NCBI RefSeq assembly: GCF_010671565.1
Contig: NZ_JAABOQ010000004.1
Coordinates: forward strand, 248,001-312,000
DNA: 64,000 bases
DNA from: Spongiivirga citrea
GTDB lineage: Bacteria; Bacteroidota; Bacteroidia; Flavobacteriales; Flavobacteriaceae
Direction: 5' to 3'
Shown here one piece after another: positions 1 through 7,462 of the stretch. The notes below the pieces were generated by a model, which did no database searches, was not told the DNA's origin, and saw only the letters and a list, made by a program, of their open reading frames with translations. Numbering within the stretch: position 1 is the stretch's first letter; every line of letters starts with the position of its first letter. A program made the position numbers and the translations under genes.

Positions 1-654
1 ATGGTAGCAGCAAGTTTTTGGAGTCTGCTCGCACCAGGAATTGAAATGAGTCCTGGCGAAGGTTTTGTAAAAGTAATGCCCGCGGCAATAGGTTTTGGAC
101 TTGGAGCATTTTTTATTTTTGGCTTGGACAAAGTACTACCGCATTTACATATCAATTTTAGACAAGAAGAAGCTGAAGGTATTAAAACTCCTTGGCATAG
201 AACCACTTTATTAGTACTTGCTATCACATTACATAATATTCCTGAAGGTCTTGCTGTAGGAGTACTATTTGGAGGTGTTGCAGCTGGGTTACCCGAAGCT
301 TCGATTGCTGGAGCCGTAGTATTAGCAATGGGAATTGGTATACAAAATTTTCCTGAAGGCTTAGCTGTTTCAATGCCGATGAGAAGACAAGGCGCTTCTA
401 AGTTCAAAAGCTTTTGGTACGGACAATTATCAGCAATTGTAGAACCAATTGCAGCGGTAATTGGCGCAGTTGCAGTAACGTTTTTCACTCCTATCTTGCC
501 GTATGCGCTGGCTTTTGCTGCTGGAGCTATGATATTTGTAGTGATTGAAGAAGTAATACCAGAAACACAACGTGATAAATATACAGATATCGCGACTATG
601 GGATTTATCGGGGGATTTATCGTCATGATGAGTTTAGATGTTGCTTTAGGATAA
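1..654 (+). CDS. ZIP family divalent metal transporter, 5' end cut by window
   Basis: Inner-membrane carrier of the ZIP (Zrt/Irt-like) family, probably importing zinc or related divalent cations. The visible 217 residues hold the ZIP signature HNIPEGLAVG in one helix and the matching QNFPEGLAVS in the next, which together form the metal site, plus further hydrophobic helices to the C-terminus. A His-containing loop (HLHINF) precedes the core. ZIP proteins of the GufA type are usually near 270 residues, and the first codons here look like the middle of an early helix. The true start therefore probably lies upstream of the window, and the ATG at base 1 is likely internal. A weak hairpin follows the stop. 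The family is secure; the transported metal is not shown by the sequence. Confidence 0.9.
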   Translation: MVAASFWSLLAPGIEMSPGEGFVKVMPAAIGFGLGAFFIFGLDKVLPHLHINFRQEEAEGIKTPWHRTTLLVLAITLHNIPEGLAVGVLFGGVAAGLPEASIAGAVVLAMGIGIQNFPEGLAVSMPMRRQGASKFKSFWYGQLSAIVEPIAAVIGAVAVTFFTPILPYALAFAAGAMIFVVIEEVIPETQRDKYTDIATMGFIGGFIVMMSLDVALG

Positions 655-675
655 CTCATAAAACAATAAAAATTA

Positions 676-710
676 AAAAGACCTAGCTAAAATTGACTAG
701 GCCTCTTTGA
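676..710 (+). terminator. weak terminator-like hairpin after the ZIP gene
   Basis: CCTAG and CTAGG form the core of a stem flanked by A-rich and CTCTTT arms, ending in a short T-rich stretch about 20 bases after the ZIP stop. The stem has a mismatch and the T-run is poor, so this is a tentative intrinsic terminator. The rest of the gap to 786 shows nothing else. Confidence 0.4.
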
Positions 711-786
711 TTTATAAACTATTCCCTTTCTCATAGTTTACTAAAAATCATATTTAGAATTTTAATAACTATTCTGTGCGTTGTGC

Positions 787-1146
787 TTACGGAATCACCG
801 CTGCGTGCTGATCGAATCCTTGGTGTAAGTAATCTTCAGTACTGAAATTGAATTCAATTACTTCCTCTTCTTCGATATTTACTTCCTTTTTAACCTCGCT
901 ATCCTTTTCTATTAGAAATGGATCAAAATTTTTCGGTAGATATTTTTTTGCATTAAAACCAAGAGTTACAACTTCCTCTTGGGTAAAATAGAACACCTTT
1001 TGAGTGCTGTCTTGTCCATTTTTTTTTAACTCTATAACCTCTAAGACATCTTGAAAAGTGATTTCTCCTGTACTAGTGGGCTTTCCCGATCCTATAATTA
1101 TGACTCCTGCAATAATTAATAAGATGAATAAGGCTACTTTTCTCAT
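787..1146 (-). CDS. small membrane-anchored protein of unknown function
   Basis: A 119-residue protein that I do not recognise. Residues 3-20 are a hydrophobic helix (VALFILLIIAGVIIIGSG), so it is either anchored in the inner membrane with its body in the periplasm or carries an uncleaved signal. The rest is acidic and polar, with a Glu-rich stretch near residues 93-99. Two segments, around TQEEVVTLGFNAKKYLPKNF and FNFSTEDYLHQGFD, resemble each other (aromatic-x-T-E/Q-x2 ... GF), suggesting a short internal duplication. It ends 67 bases after the CAP-domain gene on the same strand and may be cotranscribed with it. The ATG at 1146 is the only sensible start. Confidence 0.7.
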   Translation of the reverse strand: MRKVALFILLIIAGVIIIGSGKPTSTGEITFQDVLEVIELKKNGQDSTQKVFYFTQEEVVTLGFNAKKYLPKNFDPFLIEKDSEVKKEVNIEEEEVIEFNFSTEDYLHQGFDQHAAVIP

Positions 1147-1212
1147 GTTAATGGCTCTCTATTTAGTACTTAGTATAGTTTTCTTATTGTTAATCGTTAA
1201 GCGCTATCTCAA

Positions 1213-1728
1213 TTATAGTTTAGAAAAAATAGTAGTATAGTAATACTTTCCGTTCGTATCTTTTTTAGCTGAGATACCAATGTGAGTAAAATCATCTTCT
1301 AAAACTGTTCGGTGGCTATCACTGTTAATCCATGCAGTTACTACTCCTTGCGCGCTATTATAGTTAGCTCCTACATTCTCGGCAACATCATCAGCACCCA
1401 ACGTATTTTTAATATAAGTAGCTCTGGCTCCAAAATTTTTATGCGAGGCAGCTCCGTCTTTTATCATTGTATCGGAATGTTCATCAGCTTTTTCCGTAAT
1501 TACATCTTGCAGCACTAGGACTGAAAGACCAAGATTGGATCTAAATTGATTGATTCGTTCTTGAATCTCTTTTTCAATACTTGTATACGAAACAACGACT
1601 TTAACATTGGAATGTTCTGTATTGCTAATACTTAAACCGTCAGTTTCATTCTCGATAGAATCGACCGAACAAGAACTAAGAAAGCATAGTAAAAATAGAG
1701 CAGCGACTTGAGGGAATACTGATTTCAA
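1213..1728 (-). CDS. CAP/SCP domain lipoprotein (YkwD-like)
   Basis: Exported protein of the CAP superfamily (cysteine-rich secretory, antigen 5, PR-1), like Bacillus YkwD; the molecular function of bacterial members is mostly unknown. The N-terminus is a lipoprotein signal (LFLLCFLSSCS, Cys near residue 20). The CAP domain fills roughly residues 57-171: a helix with INQFRSNLGL, the conserved SHKNFGARA, AENVGANY, and WINSDSHRTVLEDDFTHIGI near the end, which supplies the usual His and Glu residues. The start codon is TTG at 1728: the nearby ATG at 1733 runs into a stop after two codons, and the TTG gives a proper K-containing signal peptide. A Bacteroidota -7 box lies just upstream, with a dyad beyond it. 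Family call is firm. Confidence 0.9.
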   Translation of the reverse strand: MKSVFPQVAALFLLCFLSSCSVDSIENETDGLSISNTEHSNVKVVVSYTSIEKEIQERINQFRSNLGLSVLVLQDVITEKADEHSDTMIKDGAASHKNFGARATYIKNTLGADDVAENVGANYNSAQGVVTAWINSDSHRTVLEDDFTHIGISAKKDTNGKYYYTTIFSKL

Positions 1729-1752
1729 AACATTATTTTAACGATTAAGTGT

Positions 1753-1760
1753 CAAATATA
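1753..1760 (-). promoter_or_regulatory. -7 promoter box for the CAP lipoprotein gene
   Basis: On the minus strand the bases read TATATTTG, an exact match to the Bacteroidota -7 consensus TAnnTTTG. It is 25 bases upstream of the TTG start. No clear TTG -33 box is seen at the expected 19-20 bp, so the promoter may depend on an activator. Confidence 0.55.
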
Positions 1761-1830
1761 TCGATGAAAAATCAATGTAATCATAATTAAATGTTAAAAT
1801 AAAGATTATTAACATTTAATATCGATGAAA
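1758..1830. repeat. direct repeats flanking a 12-bp dyad upstream of the CAP gene
   Basis: ATATCGATGAAA occurs at 1758-1769 and again at 1819-1830. Between them is a perfect 12-bp inverted repeat, ATTAAATGTTAA (1786-1797) and TTAACATTTAAT (1809-1820), separated by 11 bases. The first direct repeat overlaps the -7 box, and the dyad sits about 40-75 bases upstream of the likely transcription start, so the layout resembles an operator. The rest of this 317-base gene-free stretch (1831-2045) is AT-rich and shows nothing recognisable. Confidence 0.6.
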
Positions 1831-2045
1831 TACATAAAAAATAAGAAAAGTAAATCAAAAAAACTATTTTAACGAAGATAGTGGGGCTTTGAAACTGATT
1901 TTTAAAGTTTTAATCATATATTTTTTCGAACCCATTTTGCATCCGCTATTGTAGAATAGTCAGAACGGATAATTTAAAATGAACGAGTGTATTTTATTCT
2001 CGAAGTTCTAATGCGATTTGGATACTGAAGATTGAATACCCTAGA

Positions 2046-2693
2046 CTATGGGGCAAGTCGCTCCATAACCCAATTGAAATCGGAATCTAGTTTGTAGCGC
2101 AATCTATCATGTAGTCGGTTTGCGCGGCCTTGCCAAAATTCCATTTCGACTGGGCGCACCAAATATCCGCCCCAATAATCGGGTCGTTCGATAGATTTAC
2201 TTTCGTATTCAGCTTCTAAGGCTTTTAGTTTGTCTTCTAAATACTTCCGTGAAGGTATTACTTGACTTTGGTCAGAAACAATCGCTCCTAACCTACTACC
2301 TTCTGGTCGAGATTCGAAATATCCATCGGATTTATTAGGTGCAATCTTTTCAGCTTTTCCTTTGATAATAATTTGTCTTTCTGCTGAATGCCAAAAAAAT
2401 GAGATACAAATATTGGAGTTCGCGGCTATTGCTTTTCCCTTTTCACTTTCATAGTTAGTATAAAAAATGAATCCTTCGTGTGTATATTCTTTTAAAAGAA
2501 CTACCCTAGTTTTTGGGAAACCATCTAAGCCTATTGTCGAAACTGACATAGCATTTACCTCATCAACAACCTCCATCTGCTCTACTTCATAAAACCAGCT
2601 TTGGAATAGCTGCATTGGATTGTTGGGAACTGAATTTTCTGACAATTCGCTTTTCTCGTATGATTTTCGGTAATCGCCTAGGTTCTTATTCAT
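2046..2693 (-). CDS. pdxH: pyridoxamine 5'-phosphate oxidase
   Basis: FMN enzyme that oxidises pyridoxine or pyridoxamine 5'-phosphate to pyridoxal 5'-phosphate in the cytoplasm. At 215 residues it has the usual family length. Recognisable parts: the N-terminal SENSVPNNPMQLFQSWF, the FMN-binding strand with TRVVLLKEYTHEGFIFYTNY, the ESRPEGSRLGAIVSDQSQ segment (about 127-144), and the C-terminal FWQGRANRLHDRLRY whose Arg-x-His binds the substrate phosphate. It is the last gene of a minus-strand run from pyrR and starts 5 bases after the rnz stop, implying cotranscription. Confidence 0.96.
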   Translation of the reverse strand: MNKNLGDYRKSYEKSELSENSVPNNPMQLFQSWFYEVEQMEVVDEVNAMSVSTIGLDGFPKTRVVLLKEYTHEGFIFYTNYESEKGKAIAANSNICISFFWHSAERQIIIKGKAEKIAPNKSDGYFESRPEGSRLGAIVSDQSQVIPSRKYLEDKLKALEAEYESKSIERPDYWGGYLVRPVEMEFWQGRANRLHDRLRYKLDSDFNWVMERLAP

Positions 2694-2698
2694 TTCAA

Positions 2699-3604
2699 TT
2701 AAAATTCAAACACTTTACCATCTTCAGCAAGCTCCACATTTTTAAAAATGGTCTGCGCTTCATCCTTAAATACATCAATGCTTCCGTATCTGGTAGAATA
2801 GTGTCCTAAAATTAATGTTTTCACATCAGCTTTGACAGCAATCTTTGCAGCTTCTTTTGCTGTTGAATGTTTTGTCTTATCTGTCAAATGTTGATGCTCA
2901 TCTAAAAAAGTAGATTCATGATACAGAACTGTTACGCCATTTAACTGTGGTACATTATCTACCTTATATACAGTATCACTACAAAAAGCATATGATTTTG
3001 GTGATGTAGGATCGAAAGTAAGTTGTTCATTCGGAATCACGCGACCATCTTCTAAAGTGATATCATCTCCATTTTTAATTTTTTGATAATAGGCTCGGCT
3101 AATATCAAAATCCTCAACAGCTTTAATATTTAAATTTCGCTCGTTCGGTTTCTCTTGAAATAAAAAGCCATTGGTATAGACGCGATGTGTTAATGGAATA
3201 GTTGTTACCGTGACTTTATCATCTTCATAGATTAATTCTGGCTCATCACTCTCTAATTCAACAAAACGAAGCTTAAAATTTGTCCAAGATTCTGATAACT
3301 TCAATTGAAGAATAATGGCTTGCTTAATTCCTTTAGGCCCGTAGATTGTGAGATCAGCTTCCCGACCTAACAGTCTAAATGTTGAGATTAGACCAATCAA
3401 CCCATAAAAGTGATCTCCGTGTAAATGAGATATAAAAATGTTTTTAATACGCGCAAACTTGATTTTGTTTTTACGCAATTGCACCTGAGTTCCCTCTCCA
3501 CAATCAATGAGAAATAAATTTCCTTTTATCTCCAAAACCTGAGATGTAGGATTATTGAATGTTCGTGGTGTAGCTGAGTAGCAACCTAGAACGATTAACT
3601 TCAT
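2699..3604 (-). CDS. rnz: ribonuclease Z (tRNA 3'-endonuclease)
   Basis: Zinc-dependent metallo-beta-lactamase-fold nuclease that removes 3' trailers from tRNA precursors. The 301-residue protein has the hallmark HLHGDH at residues 60-65 after DCGEGTQ at 34-40, the CSDT segment and the C-terminal LGHYSTRY that complete the dinuclear zinc site. The short-form (bacterial) architecture is intact, including the exosite-like insertion around residues 150-190. Its start overlaps the stop of the DUF3291 gene by one base, which indicates translational coupling. Confidence 0.96.
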   Translation of the reverse strand: MKLIVLGCYSATPRTFNNPTSQVLEIKGNLFLIDCGEGTQVQLRKNKIKFARIKNIFISHLHGDHFYGLIGLISTFRLLGREADLTIYGPKGIKQAIILQLKLSESWTNFKLRFVELESDEPELIYEDDKVTVTTIPLTHRVYTNGFLFQEKPNERNLNIKAVEDFDISRAYYQKIKNGDDITLEDGRVIPNEQLTFDPTSPKSYAFCSDTVYKVDNVPQLNGVTVLYHESTFLDEHQHLTDKTKHSTAKEAAKIAVKADVKTLILGHYSTRYGSIDVFKDEAQTIFKNVELAEDGKVFEF

Positions 3605-4083
3605 TATACAGTTGTGTTAGGTTGATATGCAACAGCCTCTTCGGCAGTAAACTCATGTTTAAACCCAAAAGCATAGGGTGTTGCTCCATGTGTATTATAA
3701 TAGCTTAAACGGTCTTTAGCTTCTTGTGGGGTCGGAAAATGGCCTTTAGGAACGTACCAAAGCGCCATATGCATGTTTTTCATGTTCGAAAACCACTCCG
3801 TTTTTCGCTTTAATATTTCAACATGCATACTTTTATATACATAGTCAAATAAGGTTTGTCTGTTTTCCCAAACTGACATATTGATGATAAGAAATTCGTC
3901 ATCAAAAACACGGACGGCCATCGCATTGCCCTCTTCATCTTTTAAACGCCAAACAAAACCATTACTTTTTTCTGCTAAAGCATTAATCCTATCTAAATTT
4001 GCAACGAAATCAGCCATAATTGGATCATCCATAGGCGCCAACATTTGTGCAATATTTACTTGGGCGAGGTGAAATTCATTCAT
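3604..4083 (-). CDS. DUF3291 domain protein
   Basis: A 159-residue soluble protein matching the DUF3291 family, which has a ferredoxin-like/antibiotic-biosynthesis-monooxygenase-type fold. Diagnostic segments are HLAQVNIAQMLAPMDDP at the start, FVANLDRINALAEKSNGFVW, and the central WENRQTLFDYVY followed by MHVEILKRKTEWF and ALWYVPKGHFPT. No catalytic function is known for the family. It lies between a STAS-like gene and rnz, with a 1-base overlap into rnz, so it is in the pyr-rnz-pdxH transcription unit without an obvious shared pathway. Confidence 0.88.
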   Translation of the reverse strand: MNEFHLAQVNIAQMLAPMDDPIMADFVANLDRINALAEKSNGFVWRLKDEEGNAMAVRVFDDEFLIINMSVWENRQTLFDYVYKSMHVEILKRKTEWFSNMKNMHMALWYVPKGHFPTPQEAKDRLSYYNTHGATPYAFGFKHEFTAEEAVAYQPNTTV

Positions 4084-4095
4084 ACTGTAAACAGA

Positions 4096-4428
4096 CTAAA
4101 AGCCAAGATCCCGTTCAATCTCATCCATCTCGACTAAGTCGTGTGCCTCTTGGGCCGTAGGAACAACTACTAAATCATCGGACACGGTTGTATAATCAAT
4201 CTTCGACGCTACGATAACAAAAGAATGTTTTGCTGCACGATGCTTTCTAGAAAGTAATAGGAATTCGTTTAAGTCGTTATTCGTTAATCCTTCAATGGAG
4301 AATAAATTGACGATAATATTATTATGAGAAAACGAATCGTACTGCTTGGTCATTCGTTGTACCATATCGACCACACTAGCACGTTCTCTGGTGATAATTG
4401 TGGTATTTCCTTTAGTATCGATTATCAT
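4096..4428 (-). CDS. STAS-like small protein, function unknown
   Basis: 110-residue soluble alpha/beta protein. The pattern of short strands and helices (IIVNLFSIEGLTNNDLNEFL, then HSFVIVASKID and VVVPTAQEAHDLVEMDEIE) resembles a STAS or anti-sigma-antagonist-like fold. No Ser/Thr phosphorylation motif can be assigned. Flavobacterial relatives are, as I recall, often mislabelled ribonuclease Z because they sit beside rnz; this protein has no nuclease motif. It starts 3 bases after pyrB and shares its transcript. Confidence 0.75.
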   Translation of the reverse strand: MIIDTKGNTTIITRERASVVDMVQRMTKQYDSFSHNNIIVNLFSIEGLTNNDLNEFLLLSRKHRAAKHSFVIVASKIDYTTVSDDLVVVPTAQEAHDLVEMDEIERDLGF

Positions 4429-4431
4429 AGC

Positions 4432-5361
4432 TTACTGTTTTATTTTTGATGCCAACAAGTAGATAACTGCCATGCGGATTGCTACACCATTTTCTACCTG
4501 ATCTAAAATAATAGCCTGTTTTGAATCGGCTACGTCACTTGTAATCTCTACTCCTCTATTTATTGGTCCTGGGTGCATGATCACAATTTCCTTATCAAGC
4601 GAATTGAGTAATTGCTTGTTAACGCCAAACTGCTGTCTGTACTCCCGTGTCGATGGAAAATAACTTACCTCCATTCGTTCATTCTGCACGCGAAGCATAT
4701 TGGCTACGTCACACCAGTTAAGCGCTTTTTCAAGATTTGGCTCTACGGTTACTCCTAAACTTTCAATATGCTTAGGTATTAATGTTAGTGGTCCGCAAAC
4801 CTTTACCTTTGCCCCTAACTTATTCAGTGCAAAGATATTACTTAAAGCTACACGACTGTGTAAAATATCACCAACAATCACTACTTTTTTTCCAGCGACA
4901 TCTCCTAATCGTTCTCTAATAGAATATGAATCTAATAATGCCTGCGTCGGATGTTCATGAGCACCATCACCAGCGTTAATAATACTTGCATTTACGTGCT
5001 TTGATAAAAAGACACCAGCACCCGGGTTAGGATGACGCATTACCACCATATCAACTTTCATCGAAAGGATATTGTTAACCGTATCAACTAAAGTTTCTCC
5101 TTTTTTTACAGAGGATGAAGCCGCTGAGAAATTTACCACATCAGCCGATAATCTTTTTTCAGCGAGTTCAAAGGATAATCGTGTTCGAGTGCTGTTTTCA
5201 AAAAATAAATTGGCAATGGTAATATCTCGTAATGAAGGTACTTTTTTAATTGGGCGATTAATCACTTCTTTAAAATGATCGGCAGTTTCAAAAATGAGAT
5301 CAATATCTGATTTTTGAAGATATTTTATTCCTAGCAAATGAGATACACTTAACTCACCCAT
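4432..5361 (-). CDS. pyrB: aspartate carbamoyltransferase catalytic chain
   Basis: Catalyses carbamoyl phosphate plus aspartate to N-carbamoyl-aspartate, the committed step of pyrimidine synthesis. The 309-residue chain has the carbamoyl-phosphate loop FFENSTRTRLSFE (STRTR at 57-61), the SSVKKGETL loop, the HPTQALLD segment and HPGPINRGVEI near residue 265. No pyrI regulatory chain gene is beside it; instead pyrR is directly upstream (17 bases), so control is probably at transcript level through PyrR rather than by a regulatory subunit. Confidence 0.97.
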   Translation of the reverse strand: MGELSVSHLLGIKYLQKSDIDLIFETADHFKEVINRPIKKVPSLRDITIANLFFENSTRTRLSFELAEKRLSADVVNFSAASSSVKKGETLVDTVNNILSMKVDMVVMRHPNPGAGVFLSKHVNASIINAGDGAHEHPTQALLDSYSIRERLGDVAGKKVVIVGDILHSRVALSNIFALNKLGAKVKVCGPLTLIPKHIESLGVTVEPNLEKALNWCDVANMLRVQNERMEVSYFPSTREYRQQFGVNKQLLNSLDKEIVIMHPGPINRGVEITSDVADSKQAIILDQVENGVAIRMAVIYLLASKIKQ

Positions 5362-5378
5362 TGGTTGTATTTAGTTAT

Positions 5379-5918
5379 TTAGGTATTAATTACATAAACG
5401 GCATCTTCACCTTCATTCTCAAGCCAACTCACCTTTACTTTTTCATTATTAATAGCATCTACCTGTCGCCCTCTATAATTAGGCTGTATTGGTAAATGCC
5501 TACTAAAACGTCTGTCTATTAGCGTCAATAATTCTATATTAGTCGGTCTCCCAAAAGATTGTATCGCTGTTAAGGCTGCACGAATACTTCTGCCTGTATA
5601 CAGCACATCGTCAATAAAAACTACATTTTTATCTTCTACTACAAAATCGATATCCGTCTTATTCGCCTCAAGAATCTTTTCGCCTCTTCTAAAATCGTCA
5701 CGATAAAAGGTAATATCTAAATTTCCTTTTTGAATATTGGGAATTTTGTATTCCTCTTCTAGAATTTTAATAAGTCTATCTGCTAAAAAAATCCCTCTAG
5801 GTTGAATACCTATTAATACGGTTTTCGAGAAATCCTTATGATTTTCAATAAGTTGACAGGCCAGTCGATGTAGAATGATGTTTACTTCTTTTGCAGTAAG
5901 TAACACTTTATGGTTCAT
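5379..5918 (-). CDS. pyrR: bifunctional pyr operon regulator / uracil phosphoribosyltransferase
   Basis: PyrR family, 179 residues. Homologues bind pyr mRNA in response to UMP and also convert uracil plus PRPP to UMP. The PRPP-binding signature DDVLYTGRS is at residues 103-111, and IGIQPRGIFLADRL (37-50) matches the family's substrate loop. It heads the minus-strand run pyrR-pyrB. I looked in the 195-base upstream gap for an antiterminator/terminator pair with a PyrR binding loop and found none, so any regulatory role here is inferred from the family. Confidence 0.94.
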   Translation of the reverse strand: MNHKVLLTAKEVNIILHRLACQLIENHKDFSKTVLIGIQPRGIFLADRLIKILEEEYKIPNIQKGNLDITFYRDDFRRGEKILEANKTDIDFVVEDKNVVFIDDVLYTGRSIRAALTAIQSFGRPTNIELLTLIDRRFSRHLPIQPNYRGRQVDAINNEKVKVSWLENEGEDAVYVINT

Positions 5919-6027
5919 AGTGTGCAGTGAAAACCCTTTGATGGTGTAAAAATAATCATTTTTTCACCTCTATTTATCGCAATATGTGAAAAGCATACCT
6001 AAACAACACAAATTAACCATTTATCCA

Positions 6028-6057
6028 TTGTAAATCAGTAAATAAGGAATAAATTTG
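6028..6057 (+). promoter_or_regulatory. consensus Bacteroidota promoter for the 6114 gene
   Basis: TTG at 6028-6030 and TAAATTTG at 6050-6057, separated by 19 bases, match the -33/-7 consensus exactly. Transcription would start near 6063, giving a leader of about 50 bases before the ATG at 6114. Confidence 0.75.
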
Positions 6058-6113
6058 CCCACTTTTAAAACGAAAACATATTTCCAATTATACCATAATT
6101 TTTTCCAACATTA

Positions 6114-7295
6114 ATGGATTCATTTAGCTCTTTAAATTTTGCGCTTTTAATATCGCTGTACATCTCTATAGCATTTTTTGTTTCGCTAATATTTAAACTT
6201 CGTACTAAACTTGGCATAGGGATATTGTTTGCAGGAATTGGTGCTTTTCAGTTCTTACAAACCTACTTGACAAATACAATACAAATTCAAATCGACTCAT
6301 TTTTGACAATTTCCCCTGGCACAATTCTATTTAACGCCAGTCTATTTGCAGTTTTGATCTTATTTGTAAAGGAAGGAGCGGCAAGAGCACGATCACTGCT
6401 TTATGCACTGCTAATTACCAATTTATTTTTATGCGCTATTCAATACTTTATAGGCCTTTCATTTCCAGAAAGCCCAATGGCAAATTTATTCAACACGGAT
6501 AGTATTGCCATTGGAATAAAGACCTTTAGCCTAGGAACAATTCTATTATTTCTAGATGGGCTTCTTGTTTTCTTTCTATACAATCAAATATCGAGAAAGC
6601 TAAATGGTTTTTTTAAGAAAGCGGTCATAATTATGACCTTGGTATTCTTTTTTGATGCATTTGTATTTTTAACTGTTATTCAGGGAGTTGAATTGAACAG
6701 TAATTTCCTGAACTCAACTATACTAAAAGCCTTCCTTTCTTCTTTGATTTATTCAGTGCTTTTTGCACTTTACCTCAAATTCTTTGAAAAATCAAAATTT
6801 GTAAAAGGTAATAGTTATTCTTTAAGTACTTATTTTTCCTTTTTACTATATCGTGGTGAATTAGAAAATATTCAGAAAAAACTCGCACATCAAGAAAAGG
6901 TATTCTCAGATGAATTAGTAGCGTCAGAAACTAGATTTCAATTAGCAAGTGAACTAGCAAATCTTGGATACTGGCAATTTAATGCTCAAAATAAAGTGTT
7001 TTTACTGAATGATCAGCTATTAAAAATTTACAGAACACCACTAGAAAGTATCGGTAGTTATCTATTATCAATAAAGGATTATATCGATCAATTTATTCCT
7101 AAAGAAGAGCAAGCCGCTTTTATTTCTAAACTAGATTCAATTGACTTTGGTCAAGCGCCGTCAAGATCAGAAATTAAGCACAAAGTAGCTTTTGGAGATG
7201 GCAGTCAAGGGTATGTTATTACTGTTATTCTTACTGAAAAAGATTCTAGTACTAATGAAATAAAAGTGCACGGAATAACCCGAGCAACTAGGTAA
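6114..7295 (+). CDS. multi-pass membrane protein with C-terminal PAS-like domain
   Basis: 393-residue inner-membrane protein. Residues 5-230 form about seven hydrophobic helices, like the membrane modules of bacterial sensors. A coiled-coil stretch (ENIQKKLAHQEKVFSDELVA) follows, then a PAS-like fold starting at RFQLASELANLGYWQFN and ending at VTVILTEKDSSTNEIKVHGI at the very C-terminus. No histidine kinase, GGDEF or HTH output domain follows; the frame simply stops. It may act by protein-protein contact or be a shortened sensor kinase. It has its own consensus promoter, faces away from pyrR and is not obviously tied to thrS. The specific family is not recognised. Confidence 0.75.
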   Translation: MDSFSSLNFALLISLYISIAFFVSLIFKLRTKLGIGILFAGIGAFQFLQTYLTNTIQIQIDSFLTISPGTILFNASLFAVLILFVKEGAARARSLLYALLITNLFLCAIQYFIGLSFPESPMANLFNTDSIAIGIKTFSLGTILLFLDGLLVFFLYNQISRKLNGFFKKAVIIMTLVFFFDAFVFLTVIQGVELNSNFLNSTILKAFLSSLIYSVLFALYLKFFEKSKFVKGNSYSLSTYFSFLLYRGELENIQKKLAHQEKVFSDELVASETRFQLASELANLGYWQFNAQNKVFLLNDQLLKIYRTPLESIGSYLLSIKDYIDQFIPKEEQAAFISKLDSIDFGQAPSRSEIKHKVAFGDGSQGYVITVILTEKDSSTNEIKVHGITRATR

Positions 7296-7407
7296 TTTCA
7301 GCACTTACTTTTCGAGGGCTATAACCACATTTCGAAACCAAAAGCAATCTGCATTTGTCTTTCTGTATTTTACTAAATGTAAACATACATATTTATGTGC
7401 TTTGATT

Positions 7408-7438
7408 TTTGTCTACATTTTGAATCAATGTATCTTTG
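7408..7438 (+). promoter_or_regulatory. consensus promoter for thrS-infC-rpmI-rplT
   Basis: TTTG at 7408-7411, then 19 bases, then TATCTTTG at 7431-7438: an exact Bacteroidota -33/-7 pair. The predicted start near 7444 leaves only about 18 bases before the thrS ATG at 7463, too short for a long attenuation leader. Confidence 0.8.
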
Positions 7439-7462
7439 CGCTCTTAAATAAGATTACAAATT

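Noticed and set aside
5919-6113. PyrR-type attenuator in front of pyrR
   Set aside because: I found no antiterminator/terminator pair or convincing PyrR binding loop in this gap.
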